In this document: one piece after another, positions 10,701 through 19,684 of the stretch
Layout of the letters: each line of letters starts with the position of its first letter
How positions within the stretch are numbered: position 1 is the first letter of the stretch
NCBI GenBank assembly: GCA_024704765.1
Contig: JAKMXF010000354.1
Span: 310,690-374,689, forward strand
From: Oopsacas minuta
Taxonomy: Eukaryota; Porifera; Hexactinellida; Lyssacinosida; Leucopsacidae
DNA: 64,000 nt
Direction: 5' to 3'
Notes under the pieces: generated by a model
Told to the model about the DNA's origin: nothing
Database searches by the model: none
What the model saw: only the letters and a program-made list of their open reading frames with translations
Program-made: the position numbers and the translations under genes

Positions 10701-13700
10701 CACTAAGCCTTGAACCAGCCTCTGGTCTATATGCTCTCAGACCTCCGCTGTATATAGCTTCAACAAAGAAGTTATAGTCTAAGAGTGGAAATAATTCGAT
10801 ACTACCCTCAAGTGAAGAAGAAGATTCCTCACAGAAATAAAAGTTCGATGTATCACTAGGACATATATCAATCTGAAGGCCACTAGTGATAAGGGGAGAT
10901 ATAGGCCTACCTAGAAAGCAGCCTGGAAATATGAACACCGGACATTCTTCAGTCATGCTAAATGTTGTGGAAGATGGCAGAGCATACAGTGTATAAGACT
11001 CAAACTGTTGTGCGATAGGAATCAAGGGAGAACTGGTCCATTCTACTTGATATACGTTTGAACTTAAGTTAGTTGGAAGTAGAAAGTCAGTTATAAAGGG
11101 AGCAGCTGCTTCAGGGAGAAAAGAAAATACACCTCTAGTAGAGATAGCTATGTGAGTAGGATCAAAGAAATTTAGTACAAAGTTGGATCCTGGAAACTGT
11201 ATTGGTTGATATGGGAAGATGAATAGCACTACTGGATCTGTGTTATTTGGCATTTCTAACAGAGCGGAGCTGTTGAAACAAGATTGAACTCTAAATATTT
11301 TGCTTATTACATTATCATCACTGTAATGAAATACAGTCCTACTGCCGTTGGTACAAATCTGAGAATCGTATTGGAAGAAGAAAGTTCTTGCAAATCCAGA
11401 GATCGATATTAAATCCAGAATGAAATCATCCGGGTATACAGAATCAGAAGTGTGATAAAAGGTAGCACCTTGTAGCTCGTAAACAACAACAAATTTGTAT
11501 TCATAGCCGGGTATAATGTTAAGAACTGCATTATCGAGGGTTGTAGTAAGTATGGAACATGTTAGTTCAGCACTACCATTAAGACAGTATTGGTATAAAG
11601 TTTCTATAGGGAATTCTAGCGACTGGGTAAAGTCTAAAGGGAAGGGAAGTAGACTTGTAGAATACACTGAGTTTATTTGATCAGTGAATGCAGTGACACC
11701 TGTCGGTATTCCCATTAAAGTATAAGAGGATACTCCAGGAACAATATTCCATTTAACTTGTACATTGGCGAAATCTAAAATTTTAACTTCCTGAATGAAA
11801 TCAGGTGTTGTTACTTCATTAAAGGAGATTTGGAATGTTGGGCAAGATGAGATGAATGTATTTGAATTGAAGAATATTTCTGCATCGATACAATAGGTAT
11901 TCGAATAATTAAGATTATTGATTACATATGAACCTACTACACATTCCAAAATGACTATCTTGTAGCTAGGAGAGAGTGGGGTATCTCTCCTTCTCCTAAG
12001 CTGAGGGGGAGGTGTCGTAATAAATGGGAATTCAATTGAGGGGTTACATTGATCCCAATAAAGATAAATATACGAGTCAGGCGGACAGTAGAAGTCAGTA
12101 TCCCATTCTACAAGAACACTTGTATTAGAGATGAGCTGTACGCTTGTATAGAGGAGTGACTGTTCATTGATAAGATCGGGATCATTAAGATTGGGAATAC
12201 CGTCAAGAGCAGACTCAAATATTCTAACACTGTTTGATGAATTCACACGAATAGCATGATCGAATCCTGGGAGAACATTAACAACAAGATTAAGAGTCCT
12301 CTCAACAGTTATGCAAGTATAATTGGACGTATTCTCACAAGGAAGGAGAGGCATGTCTACCAAGCTAAAAAATTGTATAGGTGACGGGGTTAGATTGATG
12401 AGTTCAGTATCATTAGTGATATTCGGACACTGAGTAATATTGTTCAATTGGAATTGATTGACTCGGTAGGGTAGGAAATATATAGTTGCAGGTTGATCGA
12501 ATACTCCGTTGATAGCAATGCTTAGAGAAATGGTGTTGTAATTGAGATATGTAAATTCTAGTACAGTACTAGATGGGAATGCTCCAAATCTAGAGATTTG
12601 GTTAGATTCGAAACCGCTTAAGCATGTGCTACCATCTGTAGTTACCGTATCAGTGAATATATAACCGTATGTGTCGAAAGCAGGTGGAACGACTGTCAAC
12701 AAAGTGGGAGTAGATTCACAGGAAATAATTTTATTCCCAAAAAATAGCGATGCAAAAGGAAAATTTTCAACTGACGAACGGAGAACTAAAGTATTCTCAA
12801 ACACTCTGAAAAAAGTGAAAGAGATGGGTAAGCAGAGATTACTACTCCAAGAGGCTTCCTGATAGCTAAGTCCTTCTATTCTTCCGAAACTGATATCTAA
12901 TGCTGAGTATATTGCTGGATAGCTCTGTACCTTAGTTAATATACCAGTCGCCGCGTTCAGTAGTACAGCTTCTACGATTATACCGACAGCATAAGTAGAA
13001 TCAATTGGAACAATCAGCTGTGTATGGTTGCTAAACAAAGAATAGCATTGATAGGGAAGAGAGGCACCGGAAATGAGAGGACATGAGAGATCAAACTGCT
13101 GAGGAGCATTAACACCGTAATTATAATATTCAGTAGGAAATAGGCTGAATTCTTCTGCATGTGTTTCTGAATCCAAATTGTTACAAGAACTGCCGTTATA
13201 CCTCAGAGCATATACAGGGAAGATATACACGTTAAAATAGTCATCAGGAGTGACTACAATTGTTGACCAATCAATTGCAATGTTTTCATCAAAGCTACTT
13301 ATTGATCGGATAACAGGGATATCTATATTCTGAATAAAACCCCCAAATGCTTCTAATGTAATCCTAGTGTATCCACATGTGTTGTCAGGGATAAGATTTG
13401 ATGGGGAAATAAATCGAATATCTGTGTATACGTACACCAACTCATTAAATTCAGGAGTTGGTATGTACAGATAAACAAAATCACCTCCACACAAAGTATC
13501 GGAATCTATTTCGATATTGTGTAAGAATTTCCCCAAAATGGATTCTGTGTAATGGATTGTCATTCTATGCTGTTCACAAAAACTGATGTCAGGGGTAATC
13601 CAGCTCAATAGGACTCTATTTCCAATTGCGAAAGGAAACGAAGAGTTATCAAGAATAAAATTATCATAATTTTCCTCAACAAAACCATTACTAAAAACTG

Positions 13701-14898
13701 TCAACCTCAAAAAGTCTGCATAAAACTCAGATATCAACAAACTATTGCAGGAATCCATGAGTATGGTTATATCAGTGTAGATTGTTTGGATACAAATAAA
13801 CTGATCTACTCCCACGAATATGTCTACAAGCAAACTCAGATCACTCGTAACATAGCAGAGATAATCACTCGAATTTTCACAAGGAAGAGATTCGTTGATA
13901 TTCAATCTAAAGTACATTGTGTTCAACTGTACTGCATAGCCAGGAGGGTACTCACAACTTCCATGATAATAATCAACTTTCTTAGCATAAATGAATACTT
14001 GATAATACACTGAATCGCTTGGACGGAGGTTAAATGGAGCAGAGAAAAAAACATTTGCTTGTTCGTAACCAAAAGGAGAAACGAAAACCGATAATGTATT
14101 AACACCCCAATCAGACAGAGAGAATTGTTTGAGTACAGCGATGGATAAAAAGTCAGAAGTGAGACTTAGATAATTTCCGAAAACATCTGAAAAGCTACCG
14201 CCTGAAAGCATAAGGACACAAGGACATATATCGTTAAATACAGACACCTCAGTTACGGTAAGAAGAATTGTATAAGTCTCAGAAGCTAAGCCAGTTTCAA
14301 TAGTAAATACTCCATTGGTGAGATTTGATATCTGAATAGATTGATCCGCGGACTCGATGGAACTTCCAGAATTGTTAAAGGAATCAAGAATAATGGGTTC
14401 ATTAAAGATAAACATTAGCGTCCCCAATAGTAAATCAATTTCTACTCTAGTCAATAGAGGAGGAGTTGTATCAGGGATAACATTTAGCTGAATAGGTACC
14501 GATAGGATGGGAGAGATTTGTAGGAAAGTTGATTCGGAGCTGGTGAGACATTCAATACTAGGATTATTGCTGATAAACAACTTTATTTCTGTGGAATTAG
14601 ATGGAGTTAGTATAAATGTATGTACAAATGAAGTTACAGGTTCGAATATGAAAGACAAAGATGGAAAAGTACAATTAGAGCTAAAGTTTGCGTCATTGGA
14701 AAGTGTAAAATCCTGGCCTAAGAAGCATAAACCATTTACTGATTCATTGAATGCGAGGATGATACTGATGCTTGCGCCCTCAAACGAGAGAGAAGTATTC
14801 TCGTTAACAATAGAAGATGGTAGAAGATCGAAAGCAAGGGGACCACGAATGGATGTGGATAATACAACGAATATAAATAATGCTATGAGAGTTCCCAT
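7741..14898 (-). CDS. Giant adhesion GPCR A (five repeat units, 3 EGF, GPS, 7TM)
   Basis: One uninterrupted coding exon of 2,385 residues. Order: signal peptide (1-22), a long ectodomain of five FN3-like/cysteine-paired units (about 280-1500), a tetra-arginine site (RRRRDT, about 968), three EGF modules (about 1505-1622; DINECSADPNPC and DIDECNLPDNC are calcium-binding type), a GAIN-like stretch, a GPS (QCSVSHLTNFAVL, about 1986) and seven membrane helices (about 2007-2266; FKKDATILHFNFAVALLLALL, QYYFWLSVFTASFSIG). A 120-residue cytosolic tail follows. Family knowledge: adhesion GPCRs self-cleave at HL|T and signal when the tethered peptide is exposed. The GPS keeps only one of the usual C-x-C cysteines. 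A splice acceptor (TTTTATTTTAG) lies 4 nt before the ATG, implying an upstream leader exon. Ligand unknown. Confidence 0.9.
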   Translation of the reverse strand: MGTLIALFIFVVLSTSIRGPLAFDLLPSSIVNENTSLSFEGASISIILAFNESVNGLCFLGQDFTLSNDANFSSNCTFPSLSFIFEPVTSFVHTFILTPSNSTEIKLFISNNPSIECLTSSESTFLQISPILSVPIQLNVIPDTTPPLLTRVEIDLLLGTLMFIFNEPIILDSFNNSGSSIESADQSIQISNLTNGVFTIETGLASETYTILLTVTEVSVFNDICPCVLMLSGGSFSDVFGNYLSLTSDFLSIAVLKQFSLSDWGVNTLSVFVSPFGYEQANVFFSAPFNLRPSDSVYYQVFIYAKKVDYYHGSCEYPPGYAVQLNTMYFRLNINESLPCENSSDYLCYVTSDLSLLVDIFVGVDQFICIQTIYTDITILMDSCNSLLISEFYADFLRLTVFSNGFVEENYDNFILDNSSFPFAIGNRVLLSWITPDISFCEQHRMTIHYTESILGKFLHNIEIDSDTLCGGDFVYLYIPTPEFNELVYVYTDIRFISPSNLIPDNTCGYTRITLEAFGGFIQNIDIPVIRSISSFDENIAIDWSTIVVTPDDYFNVYIFPVYALRYNGSSCNNLDSETHAEEFSLFPTEYYNYGVNAPQQFDLSCPLISGASLPYQCYSLFSNHTQLIVPIDSTYAVGIIVEAVLLNAATGILTKVQSYPAIYSALDISFGRIEGLSYQEASWSSNLCLPISFTFFRVFENTLVLRSSVENFPFASLFFGNKIISCESTPTLLTVVPPAFDTYGYIFTDTVTTDGSTCLSGFESNQISRFGAFPSSTVLEFTYLNYNTISLSIAINGVFDQPATIYFLPYRVNQFQLNNITQCPNITNDTELINLTPSPIQFFSLVDMPLLPCENTSNYTCITVERTLNLVVNVLPGFDHAIRVNSSNSVRIFESALDGIPNLNDPDLINEQSLLYTSVQLISNTSVLVEWDTDFYCPPDSYIYLYWDQCNPSIEFPFITTPPPQLRRRRDTPLSPSYKIVILECVVGSYVINNLNYSNTYCIDAEIFFNSNTFISSCPTFQISFNEVTTPDFIQEVKILDFANVQVKWNIVPGVSSYTLMGIPTGVTAFTDQINSVYSTSLLPFPLDFTQSLEFPIETLYQYCLNGSAELTCSILTTTLDNAVLNIIPGYEYKFVVVYELQGATFYHTSDSVYPDDFILDLISISGFARTFFFQYDSQICTNGSRTVFHYSDDNVISKIFRVQSCFNSSALLEMPNNTDPVVLFIFPYQPIQFPGSNFVLNFFDPTHIAISTRGVFSFLPEAAAPFITDFLLPTNLSSNVYQVEWTSSPLIPIAQQFESYTLYALPSSTTFSMTEECPVFIFPGCFLGRPISPLITSGLQIDICPSDTSNFYFCEESSSSLEGSIELFPLLDYNFFVEAIYSGGLRAYRPEAGSRLSAIYTLLESLNLTYNVTSSSIQIYWDITSSFCVDSTISFTYSTQFDASIVVACQLGFYSIEPLQSLTEYEVYLYFNYDPTRLHPGPERCVRSNPQLAFNPLPITSSICSSQQPCGSLGMCSEGFSNNSFFCDCLSGYEFNGITCADINECSADPNPCTNSACVNTEGSYSCICFNGYTRINGQCVDIDECNLPDNCVNGICINLLPPENYVCDCDPFFGGRTCNISTISNSVCASFTESNEFGIDLTFPATPLDSDSIIPCTQLDSTLFGTISKRCNIAGIREETNYQNCLSASFLSLQNNGQGPFTPEESIIQSIQLASATSGVLYPGEIMQTVSSLEAIRDSLMNLTGNELINTLAQVQDNIVLIASNVFRSENRIAFLESPQTQTETEISSIVTTVEELGQLLGSVIPVNSSVLIEERNVALVVAVVSDPVDAVFIGPASIGDQSALSRGQASVSIPANVVRANDAGDGVEVSFSVFPSLSLLLGEVDAVVSRTARETSINDSIATAISNLNIFTRGIGMVEQLNEDILLSFGLLFDPPLLDNSIKFAISYSCVSTQSIEQGWITSGTTLSNSPQVLPGPAQCSVSHLTNFAVLVSAISLNLTPQENLAIEILSYLLGSLSIIFLLISVVSYIILWIRTRKLANSLFKKDATILHFNFAVALLLALLFFIFSAGAYSNRPICLALTIIQYYFWLSVFTASFSIGLYLFIKIFAWGVERRFWHYLVILSWSLPIPLLIITPSITHEYIIDDIDEVCWLSNEPRFVSLAFIIPMVIVTLANFVALVLTAIVLFKVSKGKGNLFVQLRSVLLATFILAPLLGLPWLFSVFASVPTPATAFIFTIVLGLQGVIFTILYPFRTPEIVMYVFLWKPVHQASSFPIASNTNPGSNPTSNKPPAALKFRINRKGHTESPSANQSSEANNFLAIQLEPVTIESSLRQAQSQNKKEKHNSQVITNPGYSTSISVPSPEIGGASMKIPYESLPID

Positions 14899-15790
14899 TT
14901 ACCTAAAATAAAATATTAACAGTAAATTAATGTAAATATAATTTCGTCTTCACAAAATCATTTATTTACGGTATTCCCCAATTACGCGTCGGATTTTCTT
15001 CTGAATGTTATTTCCAGAAAGGCTTTTTGGTTATTGGGAAGGACGGTAATTACAGAGAATAAACATGCAACTCACCTTTCGATGTTGCTTGTGTGAAACT
15101 TTTCAGAGATATGAAGTTGAAGGTAATAAAGAAATGAATTAAATGTTGTCATTATTATTGCAATTTATAAGAGAATTATCTTCCCCATTGGTATATTATA
15201 TTTCACTTAGGTCAGTTTAATGGCATTATGTGTTGCATGAATAAAATTAAAAGATCCAAATGTATTAACGTATGGATATGATGTAAACCAAGCAAATCAA
15301 TGTTATTCCGATCAAATCACCAATTATGTACAGATTCTTATACGAGGTATCATATTGAACGGTCGTAAGCAGGTAATAACTCCAATAGATTATGATGTAG
15401 TAGAACGTAATTGAATTTTATGGTTAGAGGCTGCTGATTGAAAGTCTGTAAGCTATAAGGATAATAAGATGGATAATTATTACTGGGAATCAAAGAATGT
15501 AAGGCAACCTGAGGCGAGTCCTCAGGAATATTAATCAATACGATATATCCAGTAACAATTTGTGTTTTTATGGGACTTTAAATTTTGTTTAAAAATAAGC
15601 GTTGTAGAGAAACAAGGAAATATATATATTCAGTGTAAATATTAAGTAATTAAAATCAAATTGTAAGATTATCAATTTCATATAAATTTCCTCTATTTAA
15701 TACACAAAAATTTAATTTACAATATTAAGCCATTTGTAAGAGACATGATTTCACAATGTAGTGATAGATTAAAATTAGTAAACAGGTTTC
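14899..15790. other. Divergent spacer between GPCR A and selenoprotein L
   Basis: Holds the 5' region of GPCR A (minus) and the upstream region of selenoprotein L (plus), so it is a divergent promoter region. The probable acceptor of the GPCR leader intron is at 14903-14904. No coding sequence is recognised; a 62-codon frame at 15350-15538 looks random. Confidence 0.45.
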
Positions 15791-16733
15791 ATGGCCTCTT
15801 GTAGCACAACACTACAAGATAGAGAACATATACTCGCCTCACTAACAAAATACAATCAACACCTTACAACGATTATTCAGAAAACAGCTGATGATGTCAT
15901 AATTAACCCAACTGAGCCAACAGAAGATAAATTTCATAAAATCCTATCTCAACTCATTCCTTGTCTCACTGAGTGCTACCAAGCTATAGGTGCAAGAAAT
16001 TCCTTAGAATTTTACAGAAACCTAAATATCGAGTCAGATGAAGTATCTGCTGTAATGAAGAAGATGGATGGATTAACAGCTAGATACCATGAAATGTTGA
16101 GTAAAGTTGATGACGTAATACAGAACGAAGGACCTAAGGGTAACAATAAGATTACAACAACATTTTGATAATTATAACATTTACTTCTGTTTTTAAGATT
16201 TGAGGCTCTCAGAAATTATTCTAATTGATGTACTTACAAATGAGGCATTTAGCTTTGAAACAATTCTACAACAGAAGAAATACACAATACTTGTCTTATT
16301 ACGTCATTTTGCATGACACCCATGACATGCCCATGTGTCCAGACTCAACAAGTGGCAGTCTAAATTTATTGAAAGGTGCGTGCAGGTTGTGCTAGTTACA
16401 TTTAACTCTATACATGAGGGTGCGTCTTGGTTAGAGAGAACTCCTACAGATTATCAACTACTCTCCGATACACACAAACACATCTACAAATTACTAAACA
16501 TGAAGCGGTCGTACTACAAAACTTGGCATTCTACAGCTATTCATTACTACACAGAAAAGCTGGTTAATAACGCTAAGTTGATAAAACCTCTTATACATGA
16601 TGATCTGGAACAGACAGGTGGTGACGTAATACTGGATAAGTCTTGTAATATTCTATACACTCATTACTCAGAGGCCACAATAGATAGACCTACTGCTGAA
16701 GAATTGCTACATGTAGTTAACAGTTTAAACTAG
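15791..16733 (+). CDS. Selenoprotein L (UxxU thioredoxin-fold, PRXL2-like) with two Sec codons
   Basis: Two exons, 15791-16139 and 16213-16733, joined across a 73-bp GT-AG intron, give 289 residues if two TGA codons (16314-16316 and 16323-16325) are read as selenocysteine. The C-terminal half (about 117-289) is an AhpC/TSA-like PRXL2 fold: LVLLRHFA, then U-x-x-U at 151/154, NKWQSKF, VQVVLVTFNS, KLLNMKRSYYKTW and EQTGGDVILDKSCNILYTHYS. In cysteine homologues the motif after RHF is C-x-x-C at exactly these positions. Selenoprotein L is a known family of aquatic organisms with a UxxU redox motif forming a diselenide. The N-terminal 116 residues are helical, as in that family. A SECIS structure follows the stop. 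Without recoding it would be split into two false ORFs. Confidence 0.88.
16314..16325 (+). other. Two in-frame TGA (Sec) codons, U-H-P-U
   Basis: The frame reads RHF-A-TGA-CAC-CCA-TGA-CAT, flanked on both sides by conserved PRXL2 sequence in the same frame. The two TGA codons are three codons apart, exactly where the family has its redox C-x-x-C pair. No other stop interrupts the 290-codon frame. Confidence 0.88.
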
Positions 16734-16750
16734 CATTATTGCGTGATAGT

Positions 16751-16810
16751 ATAAGCTATGTGATAGTGTGGAGCAAAACCCCAAGAGCTTCACACTAGAT
16801 TTCTGCTTTT
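16751..16810 (+). promoter_or_regulatory. SECIS element in the selenoprotein L 3' UTR
   Basis: Read from the sequence: the 5' core TGA (16761-16763) faces the 3' core GAT (16798-16800), giving the U-U, G-A and A-G non-Watson-Crick pairs of a SECIS quartet. An 11-bp helix II (16764-16774 with 16787-16797, one G-U) supports a 12-nt apical loop AAAACCCCAAGA carrying the conserved AA. A short helix I (AAGC 16753-16756 with GCTT 16805-16808) closes the base. SECIS elements recruit SBP2 and the Sec-specific elongation factor. It begins only about 20 nt after the stop codon. Confidence 0.87.
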
Positions 16811-17774
16811 CTCTAGTAAACAAATATACAATGCAATATATTGTAATGGTAAAACTATGGGCCACCCGGTGTCACAGTGGATAGTGTTCCCTATGAATAA
16901 TGTTCCCCGAGTAATGAAAAGAAACACTAAAAATTTACCACTTCCTTTTAACCAATTTCGCACCAAAAACGAGATTTTAGCATCTTTTTGACGTCATAAA
17001 TCACACATTTCCGGCAGTATTCGGTTAATAGAAATGCAGAGACAAAGTTTGCTATGTTTTTCCAAAGAAATTTAAATGAAATCAGCCAAAGGTCAATTAC
17101 AATAACTCTACTTTAAAAATGTAAATCTGCATGAGGAATATATAACTACCTTTGAGAGAGGATCAGGCTCTTTATTTACAAATTTTGATGTTGGAAAGGG
17201 TTAATTTTGCGCAAGTTCCGTATGCAGATATACTTATTTACAAATAATTAATTTATAGCTCAACTATACTATAGTACAGTTTTTCTATGTTCGAGAAAAG
17301 GTCATTTTTTGGGCCTAATGAAAGTCACCTTTTGGAATGAAGGTATTGGGTTTTTGTATTACAAAAACCTGTACTATACTATGGCTCAGCTAAACATAAG
17401 GAATCTGACTTATTTAATAGCTCCTAAAAAATAAATGTATAACACAAATCCTTAGAAGGCCTAAGTGAATAATGTAGTTTAGGTACTAAAGACAACTCAC
17501 CTATCTATTTCATTACTTCTAGCTGTTCTCAGATTATGACCAGAAGAATTCAGATAATTTTAACGTGTTCCAAAAGCAACATTCTTGCAGTAAAATTCAT
17601 CACAATGACTAAATGAAGATCTTGCTATACGTATACTTACGCATAATATCACTATCATAATACATGGTACCAAAAGGAGTATTCCTTATTCACTAAAATA
17701 TGTCAATTGGAGTATATAACATATACACCAATATTCTGGTCCTAATTTCCAGCGACAAGTTTCTAGGATATCAA
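16811..17774. other. Spacer with an inverted-repeat element
   Basis: No gene is recognised. At about 17255-17391 there is an imperfect inverted repeat: AGTACAGTTTTT in the left arm faces AAAAACCTGTACT in the right arm, with TATACTATAG-like arms outside. This suggests a small foldback element of unknown family. Confidence 0.4.
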
Positions 17775-18156
17775 GATGGGAGAAATATATCCACCAAAAA
17801 ATACTTGAGGAAAAAGATAAGGAGGTGGAGCAGGCCCCCAAAGTGCCCAAATTACAGCAAGACTACAAACGTATCCAAAACTACTCACTTGTCAAATATA
17901 CAGACATGACAGAGAAATGCAACAAGATGCGATAGATGTTTGTGTGTGTGCTTGTGAGAAATTCCCTGACAATAAGGAGTCCGCATCGAAAGATGTGAAA
18001 GAACAAATGGATGCACGCTACGGGAGAGGATGGAGTGTTGTGATAGGAGAGGGAATCTCTTTTGAAATATCCTACACTATACAGAATATTCCCTACCGTT
18101 CACGTCTCTACTTATTCTTCGGAGATGTTGGTGTTTGTGTGTGGAGGTGTTTATAA
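17775..18156 (+). pseudogene. Frameshifted, intronless dynein axonemal light chain 4 (DNAL4) copy
   Basis: Fragments of a DNAL4/LC8-family protein lie in different frames. A possible MGE start (17775) is in one frame, KLQQDYKRIQNYSLVKYTDM (about 17846-17910) in a second, and EMQQDAIDVCVCACEKF through VVIGEGISFEISY to FGDVGVCVWRCL (17914-18156) in a third. The last part is strongly DNAL4-like, but a single-base shift breaks the chain after DMTE, and about five extra residues (PYRSR) interrupt the last strand. There are no introns, and AATAAA occurs at about 18349. Probably a decayed retrocopy. A sequencing error in a real gene, or an unrecognised upstream exon, remains possible. Confidence 0.6.
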
Positions 18157-19165
18157 CTCCACTTATACTTTGGCGACTATATTTATCTACTACTGTAGAT
18201 ATATTATCCCTATTTATGTTTATGTATACTCCTAAATTCCATACAATAATCCCTTTCAACAAATTAATGCTCATCATGGTGATTTGCTACACGTACTGTC
18301 ACTACTGTGCACTCAATTGGAGTATCCTTGGGTTTGTTCCTGAAACTTAATAAAGTGAACATATGGCGAAAGATTATTAGAACTTGCAAAACCAATTTAC
18401 GCTTTGGTTATTTATTAGATCATCGTATAATTATATAATATTTAGTGTTGAATATCACTTTGAACTTTACCCACTTCACAACCCACACAAGTTGATAATA
18501 GTCTTTATGGTGAGTTCTCTACCTCACTTACGCTCTAAGAATTGACTTGAATTCTAGAAATTCCAAGAATTGGGAATATTTTATTTGCAATTCAAAGAAT
18601 AATTCTAAGAATTTTGTGAATACGAAGTAAGAATTATTCCTAGAATTTGACATATAATATTAGTGAATACGAAACTAAGAATTCTTAGAATTTGGATTTA
18701 GAATTTTTCACGATTGTACGTATAATTCTGAGCTACTATTCGTTGTAATACGGTGTTAAGTGATGGCGGAGGCCCGCAGAGCACTCATAAGATGATAAAA
18801 CACTCTTCATACTCCATACTGAGGCATGAGTGTGTATATTATGTTATCAACACGGACCATTTACATACACTCATACACACTACACTGACTTGACTTTTAA
18901 GTGCATTCCCATTGAATTGCAGGGACGGAGCAAACGGTCAGGCCAGTCAGGCTATGGCCGGGCCTGACCACATTACAATAGTTTAAGGCAATAGCATGAC
19001 CGCTATTTAGCACCTTCCACCGCCCTTGATTGACTTGTAATTATACATGTACACTTTGTTTGATGCACGCTCGAATTTATAATATACGTACGTATGCTGG
19101 CTATAATCTAGGTTGATAAAGTATTTAATGTTCGATATTATTTTCATCAATTTATTATTTATTTT
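18157..19165. other. Spacer with AGAATT-rich palindromic repeats and a GC-rich inverted repeat
   Basis: At about 18530-18710 the motif AGAATT/AATTCT recurs many times, including palindromes such as AATTCTAAGAATT, which suggests a decayed satellite or foldback element. At about 18938-18972 GGTCAGGCC faces GGCCTGACC across a short loop, an unusually GC-rich hairpin for this region. No gene is seen. Confidence 0.45.
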
Positions 19166-19519
19166 CTAGAAGCTTTCAGGTGACCAATCTAGAACCTTAT
19201 CAATTCCATATTTCCTTTTGGCAAACTTTCCATACTTGCCCTCAGCTTGGTAGGTGGGCAGTTCAGTCACTTTATAACCAATCTTCTGTGTGTCAGTTTG
19301 TGGGTAATTAGTTTGTGATTCTTTATTTTCTGATTCACCATCACTTTTTTCTAACACAGTCTCTTTCTTATTATTCTCTTCTTTCCCTTGAGATAAGAAC
19401 CCCCAAGTATCAGGCCACTTCTTTTGTAAGGCTAACTCTTTCTTCACATGATCCTTCCATATTTCATTATTGTGAACGAAATTACAACCTTTGGAAACGA
19501 GCTGTCTTGACCCGAGCAT
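19166..19519 (-). CDS. LLC1 / C20orf85-type ciliary microtubule protein
   Basis: A single-exon gene of 117 residues. The first ATG in frame is at 19517-19519; a stop lies a few codons upstream. The segment NEIWKDHVKKEL...KKWPDTWGFLSQ matches the signature of the LLC1 (C20orf85/C2orf50-like) family: an EIW motif, then W-P-x-x-W-G-F-L about twenty residues later. Vertebrate members are linked to motile cilia, as axonemal microtubule-associated proteins. The middle is Glu/Lys-rich and low in complexity; the tail is basic and aromatic (KYGKFAKRKYGIDKVLDW). Function by homology is moderate. Confidence 0.62.
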   Translation of the reverse strand: MLGSRQLVSKGCNFVHNNEIWKDHVKKELALQKKWPDTWGFLSQGKEENNKKETVLEKSDGESENKESQTNYPQTDTQKIGYKVTELPTYQAEGKYGKFAKRKYGIDKVLDWSPESF

Positions 19520-19684
19520 TAGAGACACAATTCAGTGCATATGTGCCGACGTTTTATACAAAATAGTGTTTGAACCATGGAATATGATTGGTTGATAGGA
19601 ATTATTCATTATTACTGATAAACTAATTTACATTTAGCTAAAGTATATACAAACATACAAAACTAGCAAGCAATAGTATACCAA

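Noticed and set aside
16335-16733. A separate 132-residue gene starting with GTG
   Set aside because: It is the second half of selenoprotein L. The frame continues upstream through two TGA codons into conserved sequence, and GTG is not a credible start here.
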